Position numbers and translations under genes: made by a program. The notes beneath the pieces are model-generated. The model was not told the DNA's origin and searched no databases. It worked only from the letters and a program-made list of their open reading frames with translations. Below are positions 56,234 through 64,000 of a stretch of 64,000 bases of DNA, piece after piece (positions within the stretch are counted from its first letter, which is position 1; each line of letters opens with the position of its first letter). Source of the DNA: Bacteroidota bacterium (lineage in GTDB: Bacteria > Bacteroidota > Rhodothermia > JANXDC01). The stretch is from assembly GCA_025059945.1 (NCBI GenBank), contig JANXDC010000012.1, positions 1 through 64,000 on the forward strand, written 5' to 3'.

Positions 56234-58270
56234 TTAGCGCGACTCCAATCCGGCCGGAACGCCGGACAACTCCAGGGGAGGTAGCGTCCGCTGTCGGCGG
56301 AGCAGAAAGTGATCGAACCAGTCCATCATGCGCAGGCTATAATCCAGGCGGGCTGCGGAGCGCACCAGCCCATGTCCCTCGCCGGGGTAGAGCAGAAGCC
56401 GCACGGGGACCTCCGGCCGTCGCACCTTAAGATGCCGGTAAAGCTCCAGAGATTGGCTGGGATGTACGCGCGTATCTTCGGCCCCATGCAGGATCAACAG
56501 CGGCGTGCGGGCTTGATCTACGTGGTATATGGGGCTGCGGCGCAGGTAATCGAGCCACTTGCTGTCGCTTTCCCAGAAGCGCGTGCGCGAGTGCACCAGG
56601 TACAGCTCGTTCGGAATGTCGCTTGTGCCCCACTTAGAGAGGTTGTTGCTGATGCCCACGAACATCACACCGGCCGCAAACCGATCCGAGTAGCGCGTGC
56701 TCATCCAGGCCGTGGCGTATCCCCCGTAGGAGCCGCCCGTAACGCCCACGCGTGCCGGATCCACGATGCCTTGGGCGATGAGGTAATCGACTCCGTCGAC
56801 GATGTCGTCGAATTCCTTTCCGGCCAAGTCGGCTTGGCTGCTCATGGCGAAGGCCAGGCCTCGGCCCGTGGAGCCGCGATAGTTGGGATAGAAGACCGCA
56901 TAGCCACGCCCCGTGGCCATCTGGCCAGGCATGGAGTAAGTCGTCAGCCAGCCGTTGGAGTAGTGCGCCTCCGGACCGCCGTGCACGACTACGATAAGCG
57001 GCACCCTGCGACCGGGCTCGTAGCCTACGGGCAGCATCAAGATGCCCTCGATCTCGTAGGCGCCGTCGCGCGTTCGATATCGCACCACGCGCTGCTCGCC
57101 CAGGCGCACCTGGGCAAGCCAGGGGTTGTGCTCGGTAAGGCGTTCCGGCTGCGCCGTGCCCGGCCTCCAAAGGTAAAGCTCGCTGGGATGCCGAGCCGTG
57201 TTGCCCACCAGCGCCACTAGGCCACTAGAGGCGCGATCGAAGCTCATCCAATTGGCCAAGCCCGGCGCGACGAGGTAGCGAAAACCGCTTCCGTCGGCCC
57301 GGATCGTGGCGAGGGCCTTTTCTACTCCTACGCTTACGAGCACGTACAGAAGTTCGGGCTCAGCCCATAGGATCTGCTCGAACTGCCCCTCGAAGTCGCG
57401 CCACACGTTCCGGGGCCGGGCGCCCTCTTGGACCTCGACGATCATGAGCCGCCCATCGATGGGATCATGCAGGTGATCGGCGGCTTTGAGTGCCAGCCGG
57501 CGCCCGTCGGGGCTCCAGTGGATGGAGCCGATTTTGCCCTCATTGGCTATTTGAAGCAGGACCTGTCCGGTCTCGGCGTCGAATACGTGCACGCGCTGGG
57601 CCATGTACATGTCATCGACCAACGGCGTGGGGGCTACCGAGGCGGCTATTCGCCGGCCATCCGGGCTCCAGGCCAGAAGGTAATACGACCCCCTTACGGC
57701 CAACGGCACGGAGCGAGCCGAGCGCACATCGTGCACGAAGGCCAGGCGTTGCGGCTGGGCCTCTTCATAAAAGATCGGTCGCACGGGCAAGAGCGTTCCG
57801 GGTCCATCTATGCGCTCTGGCGCGATAAAGGCCAAGCGCTCCCCGTCAGGCGCCCACTGGTAATCCGATATGGCCGTCTCATGGCGCAGAAGGCGTCGGG
57901 GTTCGGCGCCCTCCCGCAGGGGGAGCTCATAGAGACTGCGCGGCTCGTTGGGCTCTATAGAGGCTAAGAACGTGACCGTGCCCGCGCCGGGTCGGAAGGC
58001 GATCGAAGAGACGTTGGCCTGCGTGAAGCTGCCGATCACCCGGCCGGCTCTCAGGTCCCACACGAACAGGTGTGTCGCCGCCGGGCGGTTTTCCCGCATC
58101 GGATCGGCGGGCACCGATACCCCATAGGCTATGTAGCGACCGTCGGGCGAAATGACCGCGGCGTTCACCATCTGGAGTCTAGCTACCTCAAGAGGCGAAA
58201 GGCCCCTTCGCTCTTGGGCCCATATCGAAAGCGGCAGCAAAGAGAGCAGGATCCATCGCCAAGCGCGCAT
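56234..58270 (-). CDS. S9 family prolyl oligopeptidase-type peptidase
   Basis: A 678-residue exported serine peptidase with a signal peptide (residues 1-18). Residues 30-420 form PD40/TolB-like blades (ISPDGRYIAYG, WAPDGERLAFIA, WSPDGRRIAAS). The C-terminal alpha/beta-hydrolase domain has the triad Ser514 (VTGGSYGGYA), Asp599 (HGAEDTRV) and His633 (GEGHG). These are features of the acylaminoacyl-peptidase/DPP-IV group. It should cut short peptides in the periplasm. The neighbours AbgT (amino-acyl/dipeptide-type carrier) and an MFS gene suggest peptide use. Confidence 0.92.
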   Translation of the reverse strand: MRAWRWILLSLLPLSIWAQERRGLSPLEVARLQMVNAAVISPDGRYIAYGVSVPADPMRENRPAATHLFVWDLRAGRVIGSFTQANVSSIAFRPGAGTVTFLASIEPNEPRSLYELPLREGAEPRRLLRHETAISDYQWAPDGERLAFIAPERIDGPGTLLPVRPIFYEEAQPQRLAFVHDVRSARSVPLAVRGSYYLLAWSPDGRRIAASVAPTPLVDDMYMAQRVHVFDAETGQVLLQIANEGKIGSIHWSPDGRRLALKAADHLHDPIDGRLMIVEVQEGARPRNVWRDFEGQFEQILWAEPELLYVLVSVGVEKALATIRADGSGFRYLVAPGLANWMSFDRASSGLVALVGNTARHPSELYLWRPGTAQPERLTEHNPWLAQVRLGEQRVVRYRTRDGAYEIEGILMLPVGYEPGRRVPLIVVVHGGPEAHYSNGWLTTYSMPGQMATGRGYAVFYPNYRGSTGRGLAFAMSSQADLAGKEFDDIVDGVDYLIAQGIVDPARVGVTGGSYGGYATAWMSTRYSDRFAAGVMFVGISNNLSKWGTSDIPNELYLVHSRTRFWESDSKWLDYLRRSPIYHVDQARTPLLILHGAEDTRVHPSQSLELYRHLKVRRPEVPVRLLLYPGEGHGLVRSAARLDYSLRMMDWFDHFLLRRQRTLPPLELSGVPAGLESR

Positions 58271-58286
58271 GGCGGTGTCCTCCGAG

Positions 58287-59807
58287 TTAGCGGCTGATTT
58301 CGTAACGCAGCGGGATATCCGGTCCGGGAGGGATGCCCAAAAAGACCCACAAGGCCAGCGTGGCCGTCATGGCCAGCAGGAAGGCGATCGAGTACGGCAG
58401 CATAAGGGCGATGAGCGTGCCGATGCCGGCGGAGCGCTCATAGCGCAGCGCGAAGGTCAGAATGAGCGGAAAGTAGGGCAGCAGGGGGGTGATGATGTTC
58501 GTGGCCGAATCGCCCACGCGATAGGCCATCTGCACCAGTTCCGGCGAGAAGCCCAGCAGCATGAACATGGGCACGAAGATGGGGGCCAGAAGGGCCCATT
58601 TGGCGCTGGCGCTGCCGATAAAGAGGTTGACGAAGGCCGTAACGAGGATCAAGCCCACAAGCAGGGGCACCTGACCCAGGCCCAAGCCTTTGAGGAGCTC
58701 AGCCCCCTTGATGGCCAAAATGGCGCCCAGGTTGGACCAGTTGAAGACGGCGATAAAGTGCGCCGCCGCGAAAGCGAGCACGATGTAGAGGGCCATATCG
58801 GACATGGCCTCAGCGGACATGCGCACGGCGTCGCGGTCGCTTCTGATGCGCCCGGTGGCGATGCCATAGGCCAGGCCGGGGATGAGAAAACAGAAGAACA
58901 TAATGGCCACGATGCTCCCGTAGAAGGGGGCTAGCGATCCGTCCTCGCCCCGAAGCGGCGCCCCCGGGGGCAGCACGAGCAAGCCCACGAGGGCCAGTAC
59001 GAGCAGAAGCGCCAGGCCGGCCCAACGCAGGCCCCGCCGCTCCTCAGGGCTGAGCGCGGCCGACAGCTCGGCCACCTCGGCCTGGCCTCGGTACGGGCCC
59101 AGACGAGGCTCTACGATCCATTCCGTGACGGCCATCCCGACAAGCGTCAGCAGCGGCGTTAAGGCGACGATGAAGTAGTAGTTGGCCGTCTCCCGTACCG
59201 TGTAGCGGGGATCGATCAATTGGGCTGCGGACTGCGTAAAGCCCGCTAGCAGTGGATCCAGGGAAGTCAGAAACAAGTTGGCCGAAAAAGCGCCCGAAAC
59301 ACCGGCGAAGGCCGCGGCCAGTCCGGCCAGGGGATGGCGCCCGGCGGCCCAGAAAACGAACGCGCCCAGGGGGATGACGACCACGTAGCCGGCGTCCACG
59401 GCCAGCGAGGACATGATGCCCACGAACACCACCGCTGCCGACAGCAGCTTGGCCGGCACGCGTCGGAGCACCCCCCGAAGGGCGGCCGCGATCAGGCCCG
59501 TTTTGTCGGCGATCCCGATGCCGAGCATGACCACAAGGACCAGGCCCAGAGGCGGAAAGCCCGCGAAGGTGCGCGGCATCTCCGTAAGCAGCCGGCGTAT
59601 AAGCTCAGCTGACAGGAGGTTTTGCGCGCGGATCATCTCACCCGTGCCCGGGTGCTTGGCCTCTACGCCCAGAGAGGCCAAGAGGGCCGATAGCCCCACG
59701 ACAAGGCCGATGAGGATCAGAAAAAGGCTTACCGGATCGGGCAGGGCGTTGCCGGTGCGTTCGATCCAGGCTAGCCAGCCTCTGGAACGCGGACGCGTAG
59801 GATTCAT
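58287..59807 (-). CDS. AbgT-family transporter
   Basis: A 506-residue inner-membrane carrier. NALPDPVSLFLILIGLVVGLSALLA, the VEAKHPGTGEMIRAQNLLSAELIRRL segment and GFPPLGLVLVVMLGIGIADKTGLI are typical for AbgT. MSSLAVDAGYVVVIPLGAFVF and SANLFLTSLDPLLAGFTQSAAQ follow. AbgT proteins import p-aminobenzoyl-glutamate in E. coli; others export sulfonamides. It precedes an S9 peptidase, spaced 16 bases. Confidence 0.92.
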   Translation of the reverse strand: MNPTRPRSRGWLAWIERTGNALPDPVSLFLILIGLVVGLSALLASLGVEAKHPGTGEMIRAQNLLSAELIRRLLTEMPRTFAGFPPLGLVLVVMLGIGIADKTGLIAAALRGVLRRVPAKLLSAAVVFVGIMSSLAVDAGYVVVIPLGAFVFWAAGRHPLAGLAAAFAGVSGAFSANLFLTSLDPLLAGFTQSAAQLIDPRYTVRETANYYFIVALTPLLTLVGMAVTEWIVEPRLGPYRGQAEVAELSAALSPEERRGLRWAGLALLLVLALVGLLVLPPGAPLRGEDGSLAPFYGSIVAIMFFCFLIPGLAYGIATGRIRSDRDAVRMSAEAMSDMALYIVLAFAAAHFIAVFNWSNLGAILAIKGAELLKGLGLGQVPLLVGLILVTAFVNLFIGSASAKWALLAPIFVPMFMLLGFSPELVQMAYRVGDSATNIITPLLPYFPLILTFALRYERSAGIGTLIALMLPYSIAFLLAMTATLALWVFLGIPPGPDIPLRYEISR

Positions 59808-59879
59808 GCCAGTCTCCGGTGTAAGCGGGTCGCGAAATGATACGGCCCCATCGAGTACGGCGCAACCTGGCCAAGCGAA

Positions 59880-60851
59880 TCAGAAGCGCCAGTGCAGGGT
59901 CAGCCGACCCGTCCAGCTATCCCGGGCCCCCGGGCTGAGTCGGGTGCGGTAGAAGTTGAGAATCAGGTTCACCTCGGGGGCTATCGTCCAATCTACGCCG
60001 GCGATGGCGTACTCCAGTCGGGATCGCCGCCCCTGTAGGGAGCGCTGCACGAGATCAGCCCGCGCCAGAATCGCGATCGGCTCGCTTATGCGGCGCGCCC
60101 CGAACAGGCTGATTCCCCAAAGGCGGTCATCCGGATCGCGGGGGCGCTCAAAGCGATGCGCAAACAGCTCCAGGCCCGCTCGCTGCAGGGCCCCCACGTA
60201 GCCCACGTATCCGGCCCATGTCCAGAGTCGCCTATCCTCTTGATAGCGCCCGTAGTCGGCGTAAAGCGTGAGCACGGGCCCGGACTGAGCTTGCCAGGCT
60301 AGGCGGCCGTATAGGCGCTTGAACTTGTCCTGCTCGTGTCGGACTCCATTGTTGTTGCCGAACATGAGCCAGTAGGAGAGCGCGCCCTTGGCGCCCAGGG
60401 GTCCACGAACAGACAGGCCGAAGTCCCGAGTGGAGGCGACGCGGTTGAAGTCTAAAATCGTGCGCTCTAGGCTCCTGTAACCCCAGCCCTCCTCCGGGGC
60501 CTCGAAGGCCGGCGTTGGGGAGATGCCCGCGATCAGCTGGTGCCGGCCTAGGGCAAAGCGCAGATATAGGTCCTTTACAAAAGGTCCGGGCCGGCCGTCG
60601 GTCGTAAAAGACCGATCGTCGACCTCCAACCGGACCCGTCCATCCAGGCTCGCCCGGGCGTTCCAGTCCGCCGTCAGATACAGGCGTCGGAACGCGAACC
60701 CGTTTTGACCCCGCTGCGCGCGCTCCGGGCTGGCCAGGATGTAGTAGTAGTCGGCATACCAGAGGCCGCTCCAGCGCAGGCGGCTTTGGGCTTTAAGGGG
60801 CGGGGCGCACAGCAGGAGCGCCCAGGCGACCAGGATCAAGCGAGCGAGCAT
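59880..60851 (-). CDS. Outer-membrane porin-like beta-barrel protein
   Basis: A 323-residue protein with a signal peptide (residues 1-21, ending PPLKAQ) and a body of alternating aromatic and charged beta strands. QNGFAFRRLYLTADWNARASLDGRVRLEVDD resembles the start of phosphate-selective porin O/P proteins, and the last strand WTGRLTLHWRF ends in Phe for barrel insertion. It is probably a 14-16 strand porin. The substrate is unknown. It stands alone, 72 bases after the AbgT gene start and 25 before mltG. Confidence 0.75.
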   Translation of the reverse strand: MLARLILVAWALLLCAPPLKAQSRLRWSGLWYADYYYILASPERAQRGQNGFAFRRLYLTADWNARASLDGRVRLEVDDRSFTTDGRPGPFVKDLYLRFALGRHQLIAGISPTPAFEAPEEGWGYRSLERTILDFNRVASTRDFGLSVRGPLGAKGALSYWLMFGNNNGVRHEQDKFKRLYGRLAWQAQSGPVLTLYADYGRYQEDRRLWTWAGYVGYVGALQRAGLELFAHRFERPRDPDDRLWGISLFGARRISEPIAILARADLVQRSLQGRRSRLEYAIAGVDWTIAPEVNLILNFYRTRLSPGARDSWTGRLTLHWRF

Positions 60852-60876
60852 GAGCTCCCCCTTTGGCTATAGGGTC

Positions 60877-61899
60877 TTACCTGTCTGCGGAGCGGGACTC
60901 CGCGCGTTGGGCTCGATAGCGCCGCACGGCCTGCAGGTGTTCGGCGTATGTGCGGGAGAAGGTGTGCGTGCCATCGCCGTTGGAGACGAAGAAGAAGTAC
61001 CGATGCTCCTCCGGATAAAGGGCGGCCAGGATCGAGGAGGGGCTGGGATTGGTGATGGGACCAGGGGGCAGGCCGGGGTATAGATACGTGTTATATGGGT
61101 GGATTACGCGATAGTCGCGCACCGAAAGCCGTTGATGCCGTTTGTTGAGCGCGTATTGCACCGTGGGGTCGGCCTGTAGGGGCCAACCTCGGCGAAGCCG
61201 GTTCCAATAGACCCCTGCGATGCGGGGCTGTTCTCGCTCTACTTGCGCCTCCCATTCGATGATGGAGGCCAAAGTGAGGACCTCCTCTTCGCGTAGACCC
61301 AGCGCATCGGCGCGTCGGCGCAGGGAATCGACGAAAAAGCTCCGAAACTGGGCCACACAGCGCCGGATAAGCGCCTCAGGCGAAGTCGTCCAGTACACGT
61401 TGTAGGTCTCCGGAAACAGATAGCCAAAGATGCGCGTCGTATCCAGCCCTAGGGAGGCGCAGAAGGCCGAATCCCGCAAGGCGCGCAAAAAATCTTCAGG
61501 CCGGAAGGCCAACTGCGCACCCAGAAGCGCCGCAAGTCGATCTTGGGTCATGCCAGGAGGGATGGTGACGTCGAGCGGCGTCTGCAGCCCCTTGCGCAAA
61601 AGCCCCAAAAGTTCCAGGTGCGTCAACGAGGAGCGCAGCACGTAGCGGCCCGGCTTGATCTGTCGGTCCCAGCCCGTAATGAGGGCGATCCAGCGGAAAG
61701 TTCGGGCCTCCCGTAAGATGCCTGCCCGATGGAGGCTGTCGACCACCGCCGCAAACGGTTGATCCGGATACACGTATATCACGCGCTCCTCGGGAAAGTC
61801 CGGTGTGGCGGGATGCAGAAGCAGGTATCCGATGCCGGCCCCGGAGGCGAGCAAGAGCAATAGCCCCACAAGCGCCCAATGCGCATGTCCTTTAGCCAT
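60877..61899 (-). CDS. mltG: Endolytic murein transglycosylase MltG
   Basis: A 340-residue inner-membrane enzyme that cuts nascent peptidoglycan glycan strands and sets their length. A single N-terminal membrane helix (residues 7-28) is followed by a LysM-like subdomain (VIYVYPDQPFAAVVDSLHRAG) and the YceG domain. The catalytic Glu215 stands in LASIIEWEAQVEREQPRIAGVYWNRL. QADPTVQYAL and YNTYLYPGLPPGPITNPS are family motifs. The start overlaps the chorismate mutase gene by eight bases. Confidence 0.94.
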   Translation of the reverse strand: MAKGHAHWALVGLLLLLASGAGIGYLLLHPATPDFPEERVIYVYPDQPFAAVVDSLHRAGILREARTFRWIALITGWDRQIKPGRYVLRSSLTHLELLGLLRKGLQTPLDVTIPPGMTQDRLAALLGAQLAFRPEDFLRALRDSAFCASLGLDTTRIFGYLFPETYNVYWTTSPEALIRRCVAQFRSFFVDSLRRRADALGLREEEVLTLASIIEWEAQVEREQPRIAGVYWNRLRRGWPLQADPTVQYALNKRHQRLSVRDYRVIHPYNTYLYPGLPPGPITNPSPSSILAALYPEEHRYFFFVSNGDGTHTFSRTYAEHLQAVRRYRAQRAESRSADR

Positions 61900-62206
61900 C
61901 GTGCGATTCCCGCTCTAGCCGACGCGACTCGTCGATGATGCGCTCATAGAGCCGGCGCACCGCCTCAGCCGAGAGGGGGCCCGGGTTATGTTGCACGACG
62001 TTGCGCATGACCTCGGCCTCCCGCTCCGGGGTGTACAGGGGCAGGCCTAGGCGTTTTTTCAGGGCCCCGATCTGGCAGGCGCAGCGGGCCCGCTCGTTGA
62101 GCAGCTGTAGGATTTCAAGGTCCAGCGCGTCGATGCGCCGACGCCAGTCCTCCATGGCTTGCCAAAGTGATTCGGGCGATTCCGAGCCAGACAGCGTAGA
62201 ATTCAT
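61892..62206 (-). CDS. Chorismate mutase, AroQ type
   Basis: A 104-residue all-helical mutase converting chorismate to prephenate, the entry to Phe and Tyr. The AroQ fold has WRRRIDALDLEILQLLNERARCACQIGALKKRLGLPLYTPEREAEVM, with the Arg, Lys and Glu of the active site in the expected order, then GPLSAEAVRRLYERIIDESRRLE. It is a single-domain form without fused prephenate dehydratase. It overlaps tsaD by four bases. Confidence 0.88.
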   Translation of the reverse strand: MNSTLSGSESPESLWQAMEDWRRRIDALDLEILQLLNERARCACQIGALKKRLGLPLYTPEREAEVMRNVVQHNPGPLSAEAVRRLYERIIDESRRLERESHDG

Positions 62207-63246
62207 AGCGGAACCGTGGCCTGAGGGGCTAAGGAAAGCGGGCTCTGATGGCCTTGACGCAACTTAAGGTAGCCGGCCATCGCGATCATGGCCGCGTTGT
62301 CCGTGCAAAAGGCCGGCCGGGGGACGTAAAGACGCCAGCTTCGTTCGGCCGCCACCTCCTGGAGCCGACGGCGCAGGGCGCGGTTGGCCGCCACGCCCCC
62401 GGAGAGCACCACATGACGGTCTCCGGTCCGTTCGGCCGCTCGCAAAAGGGGCTCCAGGAGGGCCTCGACGACGGCCGTCTGAAAGGATGCGGCCAGATCG
62501 GCCAGATGCTCTTGGCGAAGCCGGGTGCGCTCCGGATCCGGAAGACGCTTAAGGGCGTGAAGCACCGCGGTCTTAAGCCCGCTGAAGCTGTAATCCAGCG
62601 ACGGGCCCAGATTGGGCCGGGGAAGGCGCAGAAATCGCGGATCGCCTTCTGCCGCAAGCCGCTCGATCGCCGGTCCGCCGGGATATTCGAGCCCCAACAG
62701 CTTGGCCACCTTATCAAGGGCCTCCCCGGCCGCGTCGTCGCGCGTCTGACCTAAGGTGCGATGCCGAAAGGGGGCCTCAACGCGCACCAAAGCGGTATGC
62801 CCCCCGGAGACCACCAAGCACAAAAAGGGAAACGGCGGGGGCTCGGGCTCCAGAAAAATCGCGTAAATGTGCCCCTCTAGGTGGTGCACGCCCACAAGCG
62901 GAATCCCCAAAGCGGAGGCCAGAGCCTTGGCGAAGCTCGTCCCCACGAGCAAAGACCCGATCAGGCCAGGCCCGTAGGTGACGGCTACGGCCGTCAGATC
63001 CGCCTTGCGGATTTGGGCCTCCGCAAGAGCGCGTTCAACCACGGGCACGATCCGGCGCAGGTGCGCCCGGGAGGCCAGCTCCGGCACCACTCCGCCGTAG
63101 GGGCGATGGTCGAGCTGAGAGCTCACCACGTGCGCGGCCAACCGGCCCTCGATGAGCACGGCCGCGGCCGTCTCGTCGCAGGAGCTTTCGATGCCCAAGA
63201 TCACCCGATCCGGGGCGACGTCGTGGGCTTGACTTACCGAGAACAT
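62203..63246 (-). CDS. tsaD: tRNA N6-adenosine threonylcarbamoyltransferase TsaD
   Basis: A 347-residue ASKHA-fold enzyme that attaches the threonylcarbamoyl group to A37 of ANN-decoding tRNAs. VILGIESSCDETAAAV is the nucleotide-binding start and HHLEGH (His122, His126) holds the metal ligands. YGPGLIGSLLVG and LVVSGGHTALV are typical. The ATG at 63246 is preferred over the longer frame starting at 63285. It overlaps chorismate mutase by four bases. A TACTTTTA promoter-like box lies upstream. Confidence 0.96.
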   Translation of the reverse strand: MFSVSQAHDVAPDRVILGIESSCDETAAAVLIEGRLAAHVVSSQLDHRPYGGVVPELASRAHLRRIVPVVERALAEAQIRKADLTAVAVTYGPGLIGSLLVGTSFAKALASALGIPLVGVHHLEGHIYAIFLEPEPPPFPFLCLVVSGGHTALVRVEAPFRHRTLGQTRDDAAGEALDKVAKLLGLEYPGGPAIERLAAEGDPRFLRLPRPNLGPSLDYSFSGLKTAVLHALKRLPDPERTRLRQEHLADLAASFQTAVVEALLEPLLRAAERTGDRHVVLSGGVAANRALRRRLQEVAAERSWRLYVPRPAFCTDNAAMIAMAGYLKLRQGHQSPLSLAPQATVPL

Positions 63247-63257
63247 TTTTCTATACT
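63229..63257 (+). promoter_or_regulatory. Sigma70-like promoter for the small exported protein gene
   Basis: TTGACT (63229-63234), a 17-base spacer and TATACT (63252-63257) stand 45 bases before the ATG at 63302. The -35 lies inside the start of tsaD on the other strand. Confidence 0.6.
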
Positions 63258-63264
63258 GTCGACG

Positions 63265-63296
63265 TAAAAGTACAGGCCAAACCAAGCGTGGAGCAA
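63265..63296 (-). promoter_or_regulatory. Candidate Bacteroidota-type promoter for tsaD
   Basis: On the minus strand, TTG (63296-63294) is followed by a 21-base spacer and TACTTTTA (63272-63265), close to the TAnnTTTG consensus, about 19 bases before the tsaD start. It lies next to the divergent sigma70-like promoter. Confidence 0.4.
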
Positions 63297-63301
63297 AACC
63301 G

Positions 63302-63802
63302 ATGCGGCGGTTCTGTGGAATGGTGCTCCTGCTCCTGTGGTTGAGCTTGAACGTGCAGACGGCTCAGGCTCAGTTGCGTGCCCACCTGCCCGCAGCGTCA
63401 GGGGTGCGCCTGTTCCAACCCACTTGGCTAAGCCCGGAGCGCTTCCAGATGCGCCACAGCTACGAGTTGTCCGTCTCCTCCCTCGGCGGACAAGCCCTGG
63501 CGCTGGGCCTGTACACGAACACACTGCTCTGGTATCCGACCGAGAAACTGAGCGCGCGCCTGGATATAGGGCTGCTGCACACTCCCTTCGGGACCGGCGC
63601 CTTCCAGGGGGTCTTCGGAGGTCGTCAGTCGTATGCGCGGCTGTTCCTGCAGGGCGCAGAACTCACCTACCGCCCCTCGGAACAGACGCTTTTGCGTTTG
63701 AGCCTACAGCAATTCCCCGGTCCGATGGGGTGGAGCTGGTATAGCCCGTATTATTACGGATACTGGCCGGATTGGGGCCGGGAGCCGTGGTTGCGTAACT
63801 GA
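63302..63802 (+). CDS. Small exported protein, possibly a beta-structured outer-membrane protein
   Basis: A 166-residue protein with a signal peptide (MRRFCGMVLLLLWLSLNVQTAQAQ). The body has beta-like strands of alternating aromatic and polar residues (SYELSVSSLGGQALALGLYTNTLLWYPTEKLSARLDIGLLH), followed by ELTYRPSEQTLLRLSLQQF. The C-terminus is rich in Tyr, Trp and Pro (WSWYSPYYYGYWPDW). I do not recognise a family. It has its own promoter and a strong terminator, so it is a single-gene unit. Confidence 0.6.
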   Translation: MRRFCGMVLLLLWLSLNVQTAQAQLRAHLPAASGVRLFQPTWLSPERFQMRHSYELSVSSLGGQALALGLYTNTLLWYPTEKLSARLDIGLLHTPFGTGAFQGVFGGRQSYARLFLQGAELTYRPSEQTLLRLSLQQFPGPMGWSWYSPYYYGYWPDWGREPWLRN

Positions 63803-63823
63803 GCTGTTGAAAATGACATCGCC

Positions 63824-63864
63824 CGCGGCCCGGCCCGAACAAAAGCCGGGCCGCGTTGTTTTTT
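63824..63864 (+). terminator. Rho-independent terminator after the small exported protein
   Basis: CGCGGCCCGGC (63824-63834) pairs with GCCGGGCCGCG (63845-63855) over a ten-base loop, followed by a TTGTTTTTT run. Confidence 0.88.
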
Positions 63865-63903
63865 GCCCCGACGGGCTCACACGGTGTACCTTGACAATAG
63901 CCC

Positions 63904-64000
63904 ATGTCCGGTCGACCTCGGATTGCATGGCTCTGGGACGGCGCCATCTTGCTACTGGGCGCGCTGCTGATCCTTTTGCTCTACGCGGCGCTCGCCCGTC
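63904..64000 (+). CDS. Start of a membrane-anchored protein (3' end outside window)
   Basis: Only 32 codons are visible: MSGRPRIAWLWDGAILLLGA then a hydrophobic stretch LLILLLYAALAR. This is an N-terminal cytoplasmic tag plus one membrane helix with positive residues before it, as in many anchored periplasmic proteins. The identity cannot be told. ATG at 63904 has no strong Shine-Dalgarno. Confidence 0.45.
   Translation, partial: MSGRPRIAWLWDGAILLLGALLILLLYAALAR

Noticed and set aside
63891-63896. TTGACA before the last gene
   Set aside because: No -10 box follows at 16-18 bases, and the start codon is eight bases after it.

Overview
The window is a GC-rich, gene-dense bacterial chromosome segment. 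I infer a lineage of the Bacteroidota/Rhodothermota, probably thermophilic. The reasons are SusC/SusD-type outer-membrane pairs, a DUF5916 barrel protein, an ExbB / small membrane protein / ExbD / ExbD operon, GTP-type PEP carboxykinase, a Bacteroidota-style LuxE-like/LuxC-like pair, and a Thermus-type isocitrate dehydrogenase with its extra C-terminal domain. Proteins are Arg/Glu/Leu rich and genes overlap heavily. No tRNA, rRNA, CRISPR array, transposase or phage gene was recognised.

Layout. 1-952 is the tail of a SusD-like gene ending at a strong terminator. 1066-10568 is one long plus-strand run: icd, a lipoprotein, an acyl-CoA carboxylase carboxyltransferase, Nudix-queD-queE (queuosine), a LuxE-like/LuxC-like acyl activation and reduction pair, DUF547, bcp peroxiredoxin and a phosphopantetheinyl transferase. 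10569-11507 has no recognisable gene. 11508-17438 carries a DEDDy exonuclease, a ThiL homologue lacking most metal-binding aspartates, a DMT transporter, ftsH and an EEP-family phosphatase/nuclease. 17475-19419 (minus) is a GNAT gene overlapping a MenC/N-succinylamino-acid racemase gene, followed by a divergent TonB gene. 20173-27950 (minus) holds a putative metalloprotease/propeller/barrel protein, pckG, a small HMA-fold exported protein and a DUF5916 protein.

28190-38037 (plus) carries susC-susD, csaA, a family-2 glycosyltransferase, a C-terminal processing protease, and the exbB-exbD operon behind a perfect TTGACA-N17-TATAAT promoter. 38113-53563 carries a PLP decarboxylase, slyD (minus), a LysM lytic transglycosylase, a TPR lipoprotein, a Cys/Met-metabolism PLP enzyme, a fused ABC ATPase, valS, guaB, an M24 peptidase, a glycosyltransferase and coaE. 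53530-63246 (minus) carries nhaA, an MFS transporter, an S9 peptidase, an AbgT transporter, a porin, mltG, chorismate mutase and tsaD. The window ends with a small exported protein and the start of a membrane-anchored gene.

How it fits together. TonB at 19418 and the ExbB/ExbD proteins at 36022-38037 could energise the SusC receptor at 28190. Two promoter styles appear side by side: E. coli-like TTGACA/TATAAT and Bacteroidota-like TTG-N20-TAnnTTTG. Everything rests on reading the sequence and on remembered family motifs. No database search was possible.
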